49,460 nt of DNA from Novosphingobium subterraneum. GTDB lineage: Bacteria; Pseudomonadota; Alphaproteobacteria; Sphingomonadales; Sphingomonadaceae. Shown piece after piece: positions 16,880 to 25,791 of this stretch; the stretch's first letter is position 1; the number at the start of each line of letters is the position of its first letter. The notes beneath the pieces were generated by a model, which was given only the letters and a program-made list of their open reading frames with translations, was not told the origin of the DNA and searched no databases. Location: assembly GCF_000807925.1 (NCBI RefSeq), contig NZ_JRVC01000030.1, positions 1 through 49,460 on the forward strand. The letters are read 5' to 3'. The translations under genes and the position numbers were made by a program.

Positions 16880-18974
16880 AATAGGCCTCGATCTTTGCCT
16901 GGATTTCGATGAGCGTGGCGGCTTCGTCGGGGAGCTTCGCCGCATCGACGAACTCCGCGTAGATTTCGGAAAAATCCATCACCGAGAGGTCGAGCTGCTG
17001 GAACTCGAAAATGGTGAAGCCGTCGCAGACGGGCTTCTTCGGCGTTCCCCATGTCTTGCCGATCTGGGGCCGGCCCTGCTCCTGGAGGATCCGACTGATC
17101 TTCGAGAGGAAGCAGCAATAGACATCGCGCTTGGAAAGACAGATGCCAAGGAAGCTCGACGAGCAGTAAGTGCCAATCTTGTGGCAGAGCCCTGCATCGT
17201 CCTTCTGATCGAGCAGCACCTCGGCCGGGCTGCACAGCAGCGGAACGAGGAGCGGGACGCCCTTCCCCGAGCAGCAGTTGGCGAGACCGAAGACCTTGTG
17301 CGCACAACTCTCGGCGGTGCCCTTGAACAGCGTCAGCGTGCTTTCGTCGAACTCGGAATTGGCCTGTCCGAGCGCGTTCAGCGCCACGACCGCGTCCTTG
17401 AACTCGTCGGAGGCCTCGCGAACGATCGGCTCGCAGTCGCCATTGACGCAGTAGACGTCGTCCCCGCAGATGTACTGCGCAGGCTGGCTCGTCGATCCCG
17501 GGATCGGGCACTTGTAGACACGCTCGGCGACCTTGCACGAACCATCTCCGCTGGGCGGATCGTCGAGACAGGTCTCGTGGTCGAACATGCAGCCGGGGGT
17601 TGCATCGAGCTTGCCGCAGTCGTTGCCGCCGCCCACCACGGTCTGGCACTGGTAGGTCTTCGCCGTCTCCCAGCAGGCCCGCGTGACCGGCACGCCATCG
17701 ATCAGGCGGGTTTCATTGGGGGCAGTGCAGGTCTCGGCAGCGAGGGTGCAGGTGCCAAGATCGACCGAGCAGGCATTGTCGGTCCAGACTTGGGTGAACC
17801 ACTTCGATACCGAGCTTTCGGGCACGATGCCGGCGACATTGGTGCTGCACGAATAGACCGCTTCTAGCGAAGCGGGCTCAAGGCAAGTGAGGTAGCCCCC
17901 TCCCCCGAACGGATCGCCGATGAAATCCCAGGTCTTGCAGAGCTGGCGGTCGGTGAGGCCTGCCGCGGAGGCGGTGGTTTGGGTACAGCTCGGCTCCGCC
18001 GATATCGCCCCGCACTGCTGAAGCCCGCTCACATATTGGACGGGAAAACCCGTCACGGGATCAAAGGTCAGCGCATCGGTGATCCCTTCGTTGTTGCAGC
18101 GATAGACGTTGCTCACGACCTGGAAGGCGTCCGCCGGCGGCGGTTTGGCCACCGTGCCCATGAGGTAGACGTTGGGATCACTGACGCCTGCGTCGCAGTC
18201 GTAGTAGTCGACCGTGAGGTTATAGTCGGGAACAGGGAAGGTCCCGGTCTTGCGGCACAGGGCGTTGCCCTCAAGCGAGGCGCAGCCCGGAAAGCCAGGG
18301 GCCGTGACGCAGAGGTACTGGTAGAGCGTCTCGTTCCATGGCGCGACGGTGAGACTGCGGGTGCAGGTCTTGGGCTGTTCGACCACGCTCGAGCCGACAT
18401 TGCAGGTCCATTCGGCAGTGTTGGTGGTCCCCGGACTCGGCGGCAGCGGGACGCAATTGCCGGTCGACCCGTCCGCGCTCATGCCAGACAAGTAGGCATT
18501 GGGATCGTCGGTCACGGTGTTGGCGCGGGACAGGTCGGCGCGGGTGACATCGACGGTCGGCCGCGTGGTCGAATTGGCGGTGCGGTAGGCATTGCTATTC
18601 ACGCCGGCCGCCGCCCCATCGGCGTACATGTTGCCGGGATTGTCGTAATACTGGGTGAGTCCGGGATATTCCGCCTGATACCCCGGTATCTGCCCGGCCG
18701 CACCCGGGGCATCGGTGATCCCCTGGTAGGCGCCGCGCACGCTCGATCCGGTCGCCCGAGCCTCGGCCTTGGCCTCGTCCACGGTCATGGTGGCAGGCGC
18801 GGAAGGAGGCGGCGGGGCGGGAGCGGGCACGCCGGGATCAATCGCGGGCGGGAGCGGCGGTTGCGGCTCGACCAGATCGTCGGGCGGGGGGATGTAGACC
18901 TGTCCTTGTGCGCCGGCCGCGGCGAGCAGCACCATCCCGGCAAGCGCAAATCCAGCAAGGCGCGGCGCGCGCAT
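16860..18974 (-). CDS. traN: TraN, outer-membrane mating-pair stabilisation protein
   Basis: This 704-residue protein starts at ATG 18974, with AAGGGT upstream inside the end of trbC. A signal peptide (MRAPRLAGFALAGMVLLAAA, cleavage near GAQGQ) precedes a Pro-rich linker. The remainder is very cysteine-rich, with about 50 Cys residues and repeated Cys-containing units through residues 170-600, as in TraN adhesins that contact the recipient surface. Folding would depend on the DsbC-like and TraF proteins of the same operon. The length is near F TraN (602) with an extended N-terminal region. The receptor it would bind cannot be predicted. Confidence 0.9.
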   Translation of the reverse strand: MRAPRLAGFALAGMVLLAAAGAQGQVYIPPPDDLVEPQPPLPPAIDPGVPAPAPPPPSAPATMTVDEAKAEARATGSSVRGAYQGITDAPGAAGQIPGYQAEYPGLTQYYDNPGNMYADGAAAGVNSNAYRTANSTTRPTVDVTRADLSRANTVTDDPNAYLSGMSADGSTGNCVPLPPSPGTTNTAEWTCNVGSSVVEQPKTCTRSLTVAPWNETLYQYLCVTAPGFPGCASLEGNALCRKTGTFPVPDYNLTVDYYDCDAGVSDPNVYLMGTVAKPPPADAFQVVSNVYRCNNEGITDALTFDPVTGFPVQYVSGLQQCGAISAEPSCTQTTASAAGLTDRQLCKTWDFIGDPFGGGGYLTCLEPASLEAVYSCSTNVAGIVPESSVSKWFTQVWTDNACSVDLGTCTLAAETCTAPNETRLIDGVPVTRACWETAKTYQCQTVVGGGNDCGKLDATPGCMFDHETCLDDPPSGDGSCKVAERVYKCPIPGSTSQPAQYICGDDVYCVNGDCEPIVREASDEFKDAVVALNALGQANSEFDESTLTLFKGTAESCAHKVFGLANCCSGKGVPLLVPLLCSPAEVLLDQKDDAGLCHKIGTYCSSSFLGICLSKRDVYCCFLSKISRILQEQGRPQIGKTWGTPKKPVCDGFTIFEFQQLDLSVMDFSEIYAEFVDAAKLPDEAATLIEIQAKIEAYYAAHKP

Positions 18975-18975
18975 C

Positions 18976-19740
18976 TCAATGACCCTTGTTGAGCTGGGCG
19001 AGCGCGATGCGCGCGACGCCGGCGCCGGGCCCGCGGCCACCTGCAAAACTCTCGAGCGCGAACTCGACTGTGACATTGCCGGTGAGCCGGTCGTGGTCGG
19101 GAGTGGCGCTGGTGCAGTCGAGCCCGTCGCAGAGCTCGTACTCGCGGCCCGCGGCGACGAAGGTCGGCGCAGCCTCGACCTTGAAGGCGCGGAACAGGCG
19201 CGGGTCGATCGCGAGATGGGCTTCTTGGCCCTCGTCGGTCACAACGCGCTTGAGGCCCTCGGCAAAGGCTTTTGTGCTGCCTCCGGGAAAGCCGCGGAAC
19301 ACCACCACGCCGCCGGCCTTGGTCGTGTCGGCGATCAGCCGGGTGAGCGAGGCCCCAGGCATCGACAAGCTGGCAAAGACCATGAACATCGGCCCCTCGC
19401 CCATCGGCGCGCGGGTATTGGCCGCGGCGCCGGCGAGCAGTTCGTCGAAGTCGACCGCGCCATCCGGGCCCTTGGGAAGGCTCGCGGGATCGATCGAAGC
19501 GACGGAAGCGAGGCCTTGTTCGCGCAAGGTCTCGGCCTCGGCGCGGTGCGCCTCGCCCTTGCCGGCAACCGCATCGACCAAGGTCTGGGCATCGGCTGTC
19601 GCCTCGGTTGCCCGGTCCTTGATGGCCTTGAGGTCGATGCCGTCTAGCGTTTGCGCGAGCGCTGCCGAGACAGCCGTAAGCGCGAGGAAGCCAGCGATTC
19701 CTGCGAGGTGGGGTTTAAGCAAGGTGCGCGCGAAGGTCAT
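18976..19740 (-). CDS. trbC: TrbC pilus assembly protein
   Basis: This 254-residue periplasmic protein has a signal peptide ending near SAALAQ. Residues 130-225 form the TrbC thioredoxin-like domain without a CxxC (MFMVFASLSMPGASLTRLI through APTFVAAGREYELCDG). ATG 19740 is preferred because GAGGA lies 6 bases upstream. A GTG at 19752 overlapping the traU stop (GTGA) is possible. In F systems TrbC works with TraW, and in some plasmids the two are fused. Here they are separate, with traU between. Confidence 0.87.
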   Translation of the reverse strand: MTFARTLLKPHLAGIAGFLALTAVSAALAQTLDGIDLKAIKDRATEATADAQTLVDAVAGKGEAHRAEAETLREQGLASVASIDPASLPKGPDGAVDFDELLAGAAANTRAPMGEGPMFMVFASLSMPGASLTRLIADTTKAGGVVVFRGFPGGSTKAFAEGLKRVVTDEGQEAHLAIDPRLFRAFKVEAAPTFVAAGREYELCDGLDCTSATPDHDRLTGNVTVEFALESFAGGRGPGAGVARIALAQLNKGH

Positions 19741-19748
19741 GGGCGTCC

Positions 19749-20771
19749 TCACAGCATGCAGCAGTTGCGCTTGCGCCAGACGAGGTAGCCAAAGTCCTCA
19801 CCCTTGACGGGGTAGCCCTTGCCGGTCTGGGGAATGATGGTGGTCGCGCCGATCGGCGCGCAGGCGTAGCGGCCCTTCACTGTCGAGATCGGGTTGGTCA
19901 TCTGCAGCCGGTATTGCTGCTTCCTCATCACCGGCATCAGGTACTTGTGGCACAGCGCCTTCGAACCCATCGTCCCCCAGGCGAGCGCCTCGCGGTGCAT
20001 CTTGTAGAGCATGCGTTCGGCGACGAGCCGCGAGGCCTGGATCGGGGTGACATGCGCGGCGACGTGGCCGTTCAGCGGGTACATCCCGCCGTTGCAGCCC
20101 GCGCACCAGAACATCTGGTCGATCGGCAGCTTGGCGGTCGCCGCGACACAGTCGGCCGCACACGCCGCGGTCGCGATCGGGTTCGAGAACAGCGCGACTT
20201 CCGGATTGATGATCGAGGTGAGCGCGGAATCCTGCCAGAGCGGGTCAATCTCGGTGACATAGGCAACATCGAAGGTGGTCTGCTCGAAGCAAAGGAAGTC
20301 GGTCAGGATCTCCATCCAGTAGAGCAGCGGGTAGACGTAGTAGTGCGACTGCCACTGCGAGCTGTTCTGCGCCTTGCCGCCGATCTGGCTGCGGCCCTGG
20401 ACATGGCCATTGCCGATGGCGAAGCCGGGGTTGAGGCGGATTCCGCCAAGGTTGGGAAAGCACCAGGCCTTGTTGGTGACGTCGACAAGCCGCACCGGCT
20501 CCCAAAAGCCCACCGAGATACCAATGCGCGGGATCGGCGAACCGCAGGCGCACAAGGGAAACGAGGGATTCTTGGGGTCGGGGCGCGAGCCCTTCCAGAT
20601 CGAGAGCCCGCCGATCGACAGTGGGAACAGGCACGACCAGCACACGTCGGTGATCGGGTTGATGAACTTGCCGTGGCAGGTGGCGGTATCGGCGCGCGCG
20701 GGCGCCGATACCGCAAAGGCGAGCGCCAGCGCCGCGAGCAAGGCGGCGAATTTCCGGCCGAGCCGCGTCAT
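19749..20771 (-). CDS. traU: TraU pilus assembly protein
   Basis: This 340-residue periplasmic protein is needed for DNA transfer in F-type systems. The signal peptide (MTRLGRKFAALLAALALAFA) is cleaved near PARAD. Cysteines are frequent (TDVCWSCLFP, PLCACGSP, MFWCAGCNGG and a C-terminal CCML), matching the TraU family, which needs DsbC for folding. The start overlaps the preceding small membrane gene stop as ATGA. Length is almost the same as F TraU (330). Confidence 0.93.
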   Translation of the reverse strand: MTRLGRKFAALLAALALAFAVSAPARADTATCHGKFINPITDVCWSCLFPLSIGGLSIWKGSRPDPKNPSFPLCACGSPIPRIGISVGFWEPVRLVDVTNKAWCFPNLGGIRLNPGFAIGNGHVQGRSQIGGKAQNSSQWQSHYYVYPLLYWMEILTDFLCFEQTTFDVAYVTEIDPLWQDSALTSIINPEVALFSNPIATAACAADCVAATAKLPIDQMFWCAGCNGGMYPLNGHVAAHVTPIQASRLVAERMLYKMHREALAWGTMGSKALCHKYLMPVMRKQQYRLQMTNPISTVKGRYACAPIGATTIIPQTGKGYPVKGEDFGYLVWRKRNCCML

Positions 20772-21034
20772 GGCCGAGCTCCTTGGGCGAAGGCCTCATC
20801 CGCCCGCAGTTTGGCGCGGAAGTAGGCGACGCCGTGGACCGGCGCGGCGAGGGCGAGGGTCAGCGCAGGACCTGCACCCCAGAGCCCGAACAGCGCTTTG
20901 AGGAGCGGGAGCAGCAAGACGGCGAGCGCCAGCGCCCAGCACAGGGCCATCCACCAGCGCCGCATGTGACGAAGGCGCGCCGTTTCGGGAGCGGCCATCG
21001 GTGTCTTGAGGAAGTCGATGAGCGAGTGGGTCAT
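20768..21034 (-). CDS. small two-helix membrane protein in the tra operon
   Basis: This 88-residue protein is taken from ATG 21034, overlapping the traW stop by 4 bp. Two hydrophobic segments (about residues 28-46 and 50-68) are flanked by Arg-rich stretches. It is kept between traW and traU with overlapping junctions on both sides, so it is probably translated with them. No named family was recognised. A TrbE- or TrbG-like accessory role is only a guess. Confidence 0.7.
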   Translation of the reverse strand: MTHSLIDFLKTPMAAPETARLRHMRRWWMALCWALALAVLLLPLLKALFGLWGAGPALTLALAAPVHGVAYFRAKLRADEAFAQGARP

Positions 21035-21726
21035 GACACCTTGCCTCCGCCAGAGAGAACGGGTGCGCGTGCGGGCGCGGCTGCCGCGGGCGGTAGCGGC
21101 ACTTCGCTGATCTTGAGATTTGCGCCCGCTGCCGAGACCACGGCGGGGGTGTGGCGGATGCCGAACTTGGCGGTGAGCGTGCCGCCCTGGTCGAAGTAGA
21201 AGCGCCGCTGCCAAGGCTTCATCGCATCGAACGGCGAGCCCGAGACAAAGATGATCTTGGCCCGCGCATCGCTCCAGGTTTTCACCGCCCAGGCCAGCTC
21301 GGCCGCATTGTCACCATCGACGAAGACCAGCGCCTGGCTCAATTGCACCATGTCGAGCGGATTGACCCGGGTGCCGCGCGCGGCGATCAGGTTGCCCTTG
21401 GCATCGACGATGTCGTCTTCCGTGACGATCGAGGGATCGAACAGCCATTCGCGCTTGACGCTTGCGGGGGTCATGCCATCGACCGGCTTGGGACGGCGCA
21501 CGCTGGCGACCGCTTGTTCCTGCATCTGGCGCTGCATGCGCTCGATCCCGCCATTGGCCTCGAGCGTCCTCAGCCGCGTCTCGATCGTGGTGAGAAGATC
21601 GGTCTCGATGATCGGAAAGGTCTGACCCATCTGCCCATAGTCGGCAGCACGCAGGCCCGAGATGCCCGGCCAACCGACCAGCAGGGCAAGGCCGCTTGCG
21701 GCGATCAGGGCGGCGAAGGGCCTCAC
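21031..21726 (-). CDS. traW: TraW pilus assembly protein
   Basis: This 231-residue exported protein has a GTG start that overlaps the preceding peptidase stop (GTGA). The signal peptide ends near GLRAAD. The body matches TraW: an N-terminal helical stretch (QTFPIIETDLLTTIETRL), WLFDPSI, then IFVDGD-like and thioredoxin-like strands ending FGIRHTPAVVS. The C-terminus is Ala/Pro-rich. It works with TrbC and TraU in pilus assembly. Confidence 0.9.
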   Translation of the reverse strand: MRPFAALIAASGLALLVGWPGISGLRAADYGQMGQTFPIIETDLLTTIETRLRTLEANGGIERMQRQMQEQAVASVRRPKPVDGMTPASVKREWLFDPSIVTEDDIVDAKGNLIAARGTRVNPLDMVQLSQALVFVDGDNAAELAWAVKTWSDARAKIIFVSGSPFDAMKPWQRRFYFDQGGTLTAKFGIRHTPAVVSAAGANLKISEVPLPPAAAAPARAPVLSGGGKVS

Positions 21727-22265
21727 AGCAACGAGTCCCCGGTGCCGATGATCGTCCCGGAACAGACGAACCCGATATCGGCATAGCGGCTGTCGAGCCC
21801 GTCCTTGTGCGCGGTGCCGAGATAGTAGCAGTGTTCGGGGATCCGCCCGGTCGGACCAGGCTCGAGCTTTTCACCGCGCGAGCTCGCCGGCTTGAGGCGC
21901 GCAACCTCGGCGCCATTGATCCGCACGACGGCGCCCTCGCGGCTGACCACGTCGCCCGGCATGCCATAGACCCGCTTGGCAAAGGGCGGGGCCACCTTGC
22001 CGAAATGCGCGGTGATGAGCGGGGTCTGCGGCGCCTTGAAGACCACGAAGTCGCCGCGCTCAGGCACGCGGTGCTTGTCAATCCAGAACGCCCAGTTGGG
22101 GAGCGACTGGGTGGTGTTGATCAGGATCGCATGTTCATCGCGCCAGCTCGCGAGCAAGGAACTCGCCGCGAGGCACGCCGCAAGCGCGCCAATCGCCAGC
22201 CAGCGCTTGGCATGACTGCCGCTCGCCGCCGGGGGCTCAGGGTGTGTTTCATTTTGCGGGGGCAT
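21723..22265 (-). CDS. S26-family conjugative signal peptidase (TraF/TrhF type)
   Basis: This 180-residue membrane-anchored peptidase has one N-terminal membrane helix (about residues 22-41). The catalytic Ser54 lies in TTQSLPNWAFW and the general base Lys97 in PFAKRVYGMPGD, the Ser/Lys arrangement of RP4 TraF and R27 TrhF. ATG 22265 lies within the end of trbI (17-bp overlap). RP4 TraF cyclises its pilin, and R27 TrhF belongs to a system whose pilin is cyclic. F itself lacks this gene. It is named by family, not symbol, to avoid confusion with the thioredoxin-like TraF at 15660-16472. Confidence 0.88.
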   Translation of the reverse strand: MPPQNETHPEPPAASGSHAKRWLAIGALAACLAASSLLASWRDEHAILINTTQSLPNWAFWIDKHRVPERGDFVVFKAPQTPLITAHFGKVAPPFAKRVYGMPGDVVSREGAVVRINGAEVARLKPASSRGEKLEPGPTGRIPEHCYYLGTAHKDGLDSRYADIGFVCSGTIIGTGDSLL

Positions 22266-22830
22266 TGCCCTGACCCCCGAGAACTCCAGCCTGCGGCGCC
22301 GGTCCCGGCCCCGAACCCGACATAGCGGCACGCATCGCGCCCATGACATCGGTGCTGCTCGCCGCCGCCTGCTGCGGCATCCGCACGCGGGCATAGACCT
22401 CGCGGCGCACGTCGGCAGTGATGTCGGGGACATTGCCGGCGACGACCGCTTCGCCGACCAGCACGATCTGGCCTGCCGCGCCGCGCCGTTCGAGATTACG
22501 CTGGATCTCGCTCATGAACGCGCGGGTCTCGGTGGTGACCTGCTCGGGCGGGGTCGCCGAGCGCGCCTGCGCCTGGACATATTCGCCGACGATCCCAGAA
22601 AGCTGGACCTTGGCGATCGCCGGTGTCTTAGGCCCGCCGAGCACGCTCTTGGTCACCCATGCGCCCCACAGGCCCGCCGCAACAAGGGCGGCCACGAGCG
22701 CGACCGGGGCCGCACCGAGGCGCGCACGCTGCGGCGGGCTCGCGGGCGCCGCTGCCACATCGGCCTCGAACAGCGGACCGGGCGCTGCGTTCTCGCCGCC
22801 TGTTGCGGCGACACGGGGCTTACCTGCCAT
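22249..22830 (-). CDS. trbI: TrbI (F-type) inner-membrane protein
   Basis: This 193-residue protein has a single membrane helix at about residues 41-60 (APVALVAALVAAGLWGAWV), followed by a periplasmic helical region with IAKVQLSGIVGEYV and RAFMSEIQRNLERRG, typical of F-type TrbI, which affects pilus retraction. The N-terminal 40 residues and the C-terminal tail are low-complexity Ala/Pro/Gly. It overlaps its neighbours on both sides by 11-17 bp. Confidence 0.83.
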   Translation of the reverse strand: MAGKPRVAATGGENAAPGPLFEADVAAAPASPPQRARLGAAPVALVAALVAAGLWGAWVTKSVLGGPKTPAIAKVQLSGIVGEYVQAQARSATPPEQVTTETRAFMSEIQRNLERRGAAGQIVLVGEAVVAGNVPDITADVRREVYARVRMPQQAAASSTDVMGAMRAAMSGSGPGPAPQAGVLGGQGNAPAK

Positions 22831-23182
22831 GATCTCTCTCCTTGCAAGTGGGGTTTGCCGCCGGGCTCAGATCGCCAAGCGAATGGCGGCGGAAGAAGGC
22901 GAGCGCGGCGAACAGCACGGCGCTCGCCAGCCAGAAGAACAGGCGGAATCTGTCCTGCCGTGCGGCATCGGCCGCGACGTAGCGCGAGGCGAAATTGTCG
23001 AGCTGGAGCACGGTCCCGGAAAAGCTGAAGTTCCCGAGCGCGGCGAAGAACAGCAGCCAGAGGGCAGCAACACAGCCGAGCGTGACTGCGAGCCAGCCTG
23101 TCAAGCGCAGCGCGACGTAGCAGCCGTCCGCCAGGCGGGATGGAGCGCGCGATGGCGCGGTTGGGGCCAAGGTGGGCGTCAT
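22820..23182 (-). CDS. small two-helix membrane protein in the tra operon
   Basis: This 120-residue protein overlaps the traC stop by 4 bp and trbI by 11 bp. Two membrane segments are visible (GWLAVTLGCVAALWLLFFAA and FFWLASAVLFAALAFF) with a loop of about 35 residues between them. It lies between traC and trbI, where F carries other small genes. No named family was recognised. Confidence 0.68.
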   Translation of the reverse strand: MTPTLAPTAPSRAPSRLADGCYVALRLTGWLAVTLGCVAALWLLFFAALGNFSFSGTVLQLDNFASRYVAADAARQDRFRLFFWLASAVLFAALAFFRRHSLGDLSPAANPTCKERDHGR

Positions 23183-25785
23183 TCGGCCGCCTCCGCAAGC
23201 TCGCCCTCGGCAAAGTCGGGCGCGCCGGGCTCGGGCGGCACGAAATCGGGGAAGGCCACCCGCTCGATCGCATCGGGGAGCGCCAGGCCGCCGCGCACCT
23301 TGTCCTCGATCTCGGAAAAGACCCGGGGGCTCGAGGAATAGAGCGTCGCCGAATAGGGATCGAGCACAAGGCGCCCTACAGCAAGCGTCTCGGGGCCTTT
23401 GATCAGGACGTCGGAATACTCGGTCCCGTTGCGCTTCAGCGAGCGGAGCAGGCTTTCCGTGTAATGGTCCATCTCGAAGCGCTGGTGCTTGGCGAGATCG
23501 TTGATCGTCTCTTCCTTCTGCTGGAGGACGATCGACCAGTCCGAGTTTTCGAGTGCGGCGAGCGAACCTTCCGACTTGTAGAAGTCGTTGAGCGACTGGG
23601 TCGCTGTGATCAGCGAGCCGCCATATTTGCGGCAGGTGCGGGCATAGGTCTCGATCGCCTGGCCCATCTGCCCGCCGCCAAGGAGTTGCCAGGCTTCGTC
23701 GATCATCGTCAGCTTGGGCACCGAGCGGTCGAGATCGCGCATCACCCGAAGTGTCAGGAACATGAGCGCGGTCAGCGCGACCGAGCGCAGTTCGGGCTTC
23801 GAGGAGAGGTCGGAGAGCTCGAACACGGTGAGCCCGGCCGAGAGGTCGATCGAGCAGGCGCCTTCGAAAAAGCGGCCATAGGTGCCGCCTTTTAGGAACG
23901 GCGACATCGCATCGGCAAGATCGCCGGCATAGGGCGAAGGCAGCGCGCGCAGCGCCGCGGCAACATCGTCAATCGTCCCATGGCGCTGTTTCTCGCGCCA
24001 GACCGTGCTCACCGCGGAATCGATCAGCCCGCGCTCGGTGTCGGACAAGCGGTCCTGCTGGCGCGCCATCTGGCCGACGATCGATTTGAGCATCGCGAGG
24101 CATTCGACCTCATAGTCCTCGCCGTCCTCGTCGCTCGCTAGCGCCTCGCCGTCGATCATGTCGAAGGGATTGAGCGAGAAGCCAGAGGATAGCTTGAACT
24201 CGACGAAAGCGCCGCCGAAGGCTTTGACCATGTGCTCGAACGAGCGGCCGTCATCGATCACGATGACCTTGGCCCCCGCGCCGGACATCGCGGCACAGAC
24301 GTCCTGCAGGAATACCGACTTGCCCGAGCCCGACTTGCCGAAAACGGCGACGTTGTGATTGCCCGCCGCGTTCTGGAACGGCGACCAGAAGAACGGCTGC
24401 CCGCGCCGGCCGATGAGCAGAACGTGCGGGATGTGCCCGCCGGTGTGCTCGCCCTGGAGCGGCGCGATCGAGGCCGCGGTGGTGGTGAGCATGGTCTTGA
24501 AGCGCTTCATGCGCTTCAGGTCAGCCGAGAGCCCATTGGGGAGCGACAGCGGCATCGCTGCGAGCAGCCCCATCACCTGGAGGTAGCGCTCGTCGATGAG
24601 GTCCCACCCGCAGGCCTTGTAGACCGACTTCACCATGCGCTCGTTGATGTCGCCCTTGCCCAAGGGCGAGAGCGCGCCGACGCCGTAGTAGACCTGCGCG
24701 AGCTTGCGGCCCTGGCGGATCTCGGCCTGAACGTATTGCTATTCGTCGCGCTGCTCGGAGAGCTGGGGCAGGAAGCGCGCCGAGCGGCTGTCGGCAAGGC
24801 TGGTGGTGCGCATGACCTTGAGGCCCGCGCGCGAGGCGACCGCTTCCTCGTCCTGGTAGACGAGCCCGAGCACGGTCATGACGTTGCAGCCGAAGCGCAG
24901 CTTGTCGTTGATGACGTCGCCGATGATTTTCTGGACGTCCCACGGCGCCCATTGTTTGGGGAGGTTGCGCACCGAGAAGAAGCGCCAGTCGAACTTGTCG
25001 GGCACGACCTCGCCGATCACCGGCGCGCCGTCCTGGCGCTCGCCAGTGGGGCGGAAGCGCTCGGTCTGGAGCACGATCCGGTCAGGGGTGACCTGGGTTT
25101 CGAGATCGCGCCGCACGCACTGGACGTTGATCGGATCGAGCTCGGAATAGTGTTCGGGCTTGTCGGCGTTATCGACCGCCGGGCAGAGAAAATCGTCGAG
25201 GAAGGCGATCAGTTCGACCGGTCCCATGTCGCGGGCCGGGATCGAGAGCGACTGCAGCGTCCCGTGAAGACTGTCGCGCACCGAGGCGAGCGTGTCGGCC
25301 CCGATCGGGCCACTGAGCCGGGCACCGACCGAGAGGATCACCCGGGTGTTGCGCAGGTAAAACGGTGCGTCGCGCGAGATCGACATCCAGGCGGCGCGGC
25401 GCAGCCAGCGCGCCCGGTGCATCGCCGCGCGGCCATAGACCCCCTTGGCGACCACGCGCGGCATCACCCAATCAGCGATGCGTTCGCCAACCGAGGGACT
25501 CTGCCAGTGGATCAGCTGGATCTCGCAGCCCGAGGGCACGGCGTCCGACAGAAACTGGGTCAGCAGCTCGCCGCTGCGCTCGTCTGCGCCCATCATCGGG
25601 GCCAGCTCGAGAATGAACCCGAGCGAGTCCGTGTTGATGAACAGGCCGTGCTTCTTGTCGTAGCTTCGATAGGGCAGCCAGTTCGACAGCATCGGCGCGC
25701 CGAGCACCGGGCGCTCCGCCTCCGGATGCGCGCTTTCGCCGAACAGCATATCGAGGAACCGGTCCCAGAACCCGTGCGAGGCCAT
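23179..25785 (-). pseudogene. traC: TraC conjugation ATPase interrupted by an in-frame amber codon
   Basis: One continuous frame of 868 codons, close to F TraC (875), is interrupted only by TAG at codon 349 (24739-24741). Upstream (348 residues) is the TraC_F N-terminal domain. Downstream, the frame continues at once with TraC-like sequence (QYVQAEIRQGRKLAQVYYG) and contains Walker A GKSGSGKS (483-490) and Walker B LTMIDEAWQLLGG. The first restart codon after the amber is a TTG at 24663 without a Shine-Dalgarno. TraC/VirB4 powers pilus assembly, so a true stop would abolish transfer unless it is suppressed. A single C-to-T change of a CAG codon would explain it. A sequencing error is the main alternative. 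Confidence 0.88.
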
Positions 25786-25791
25786 CGTCGC

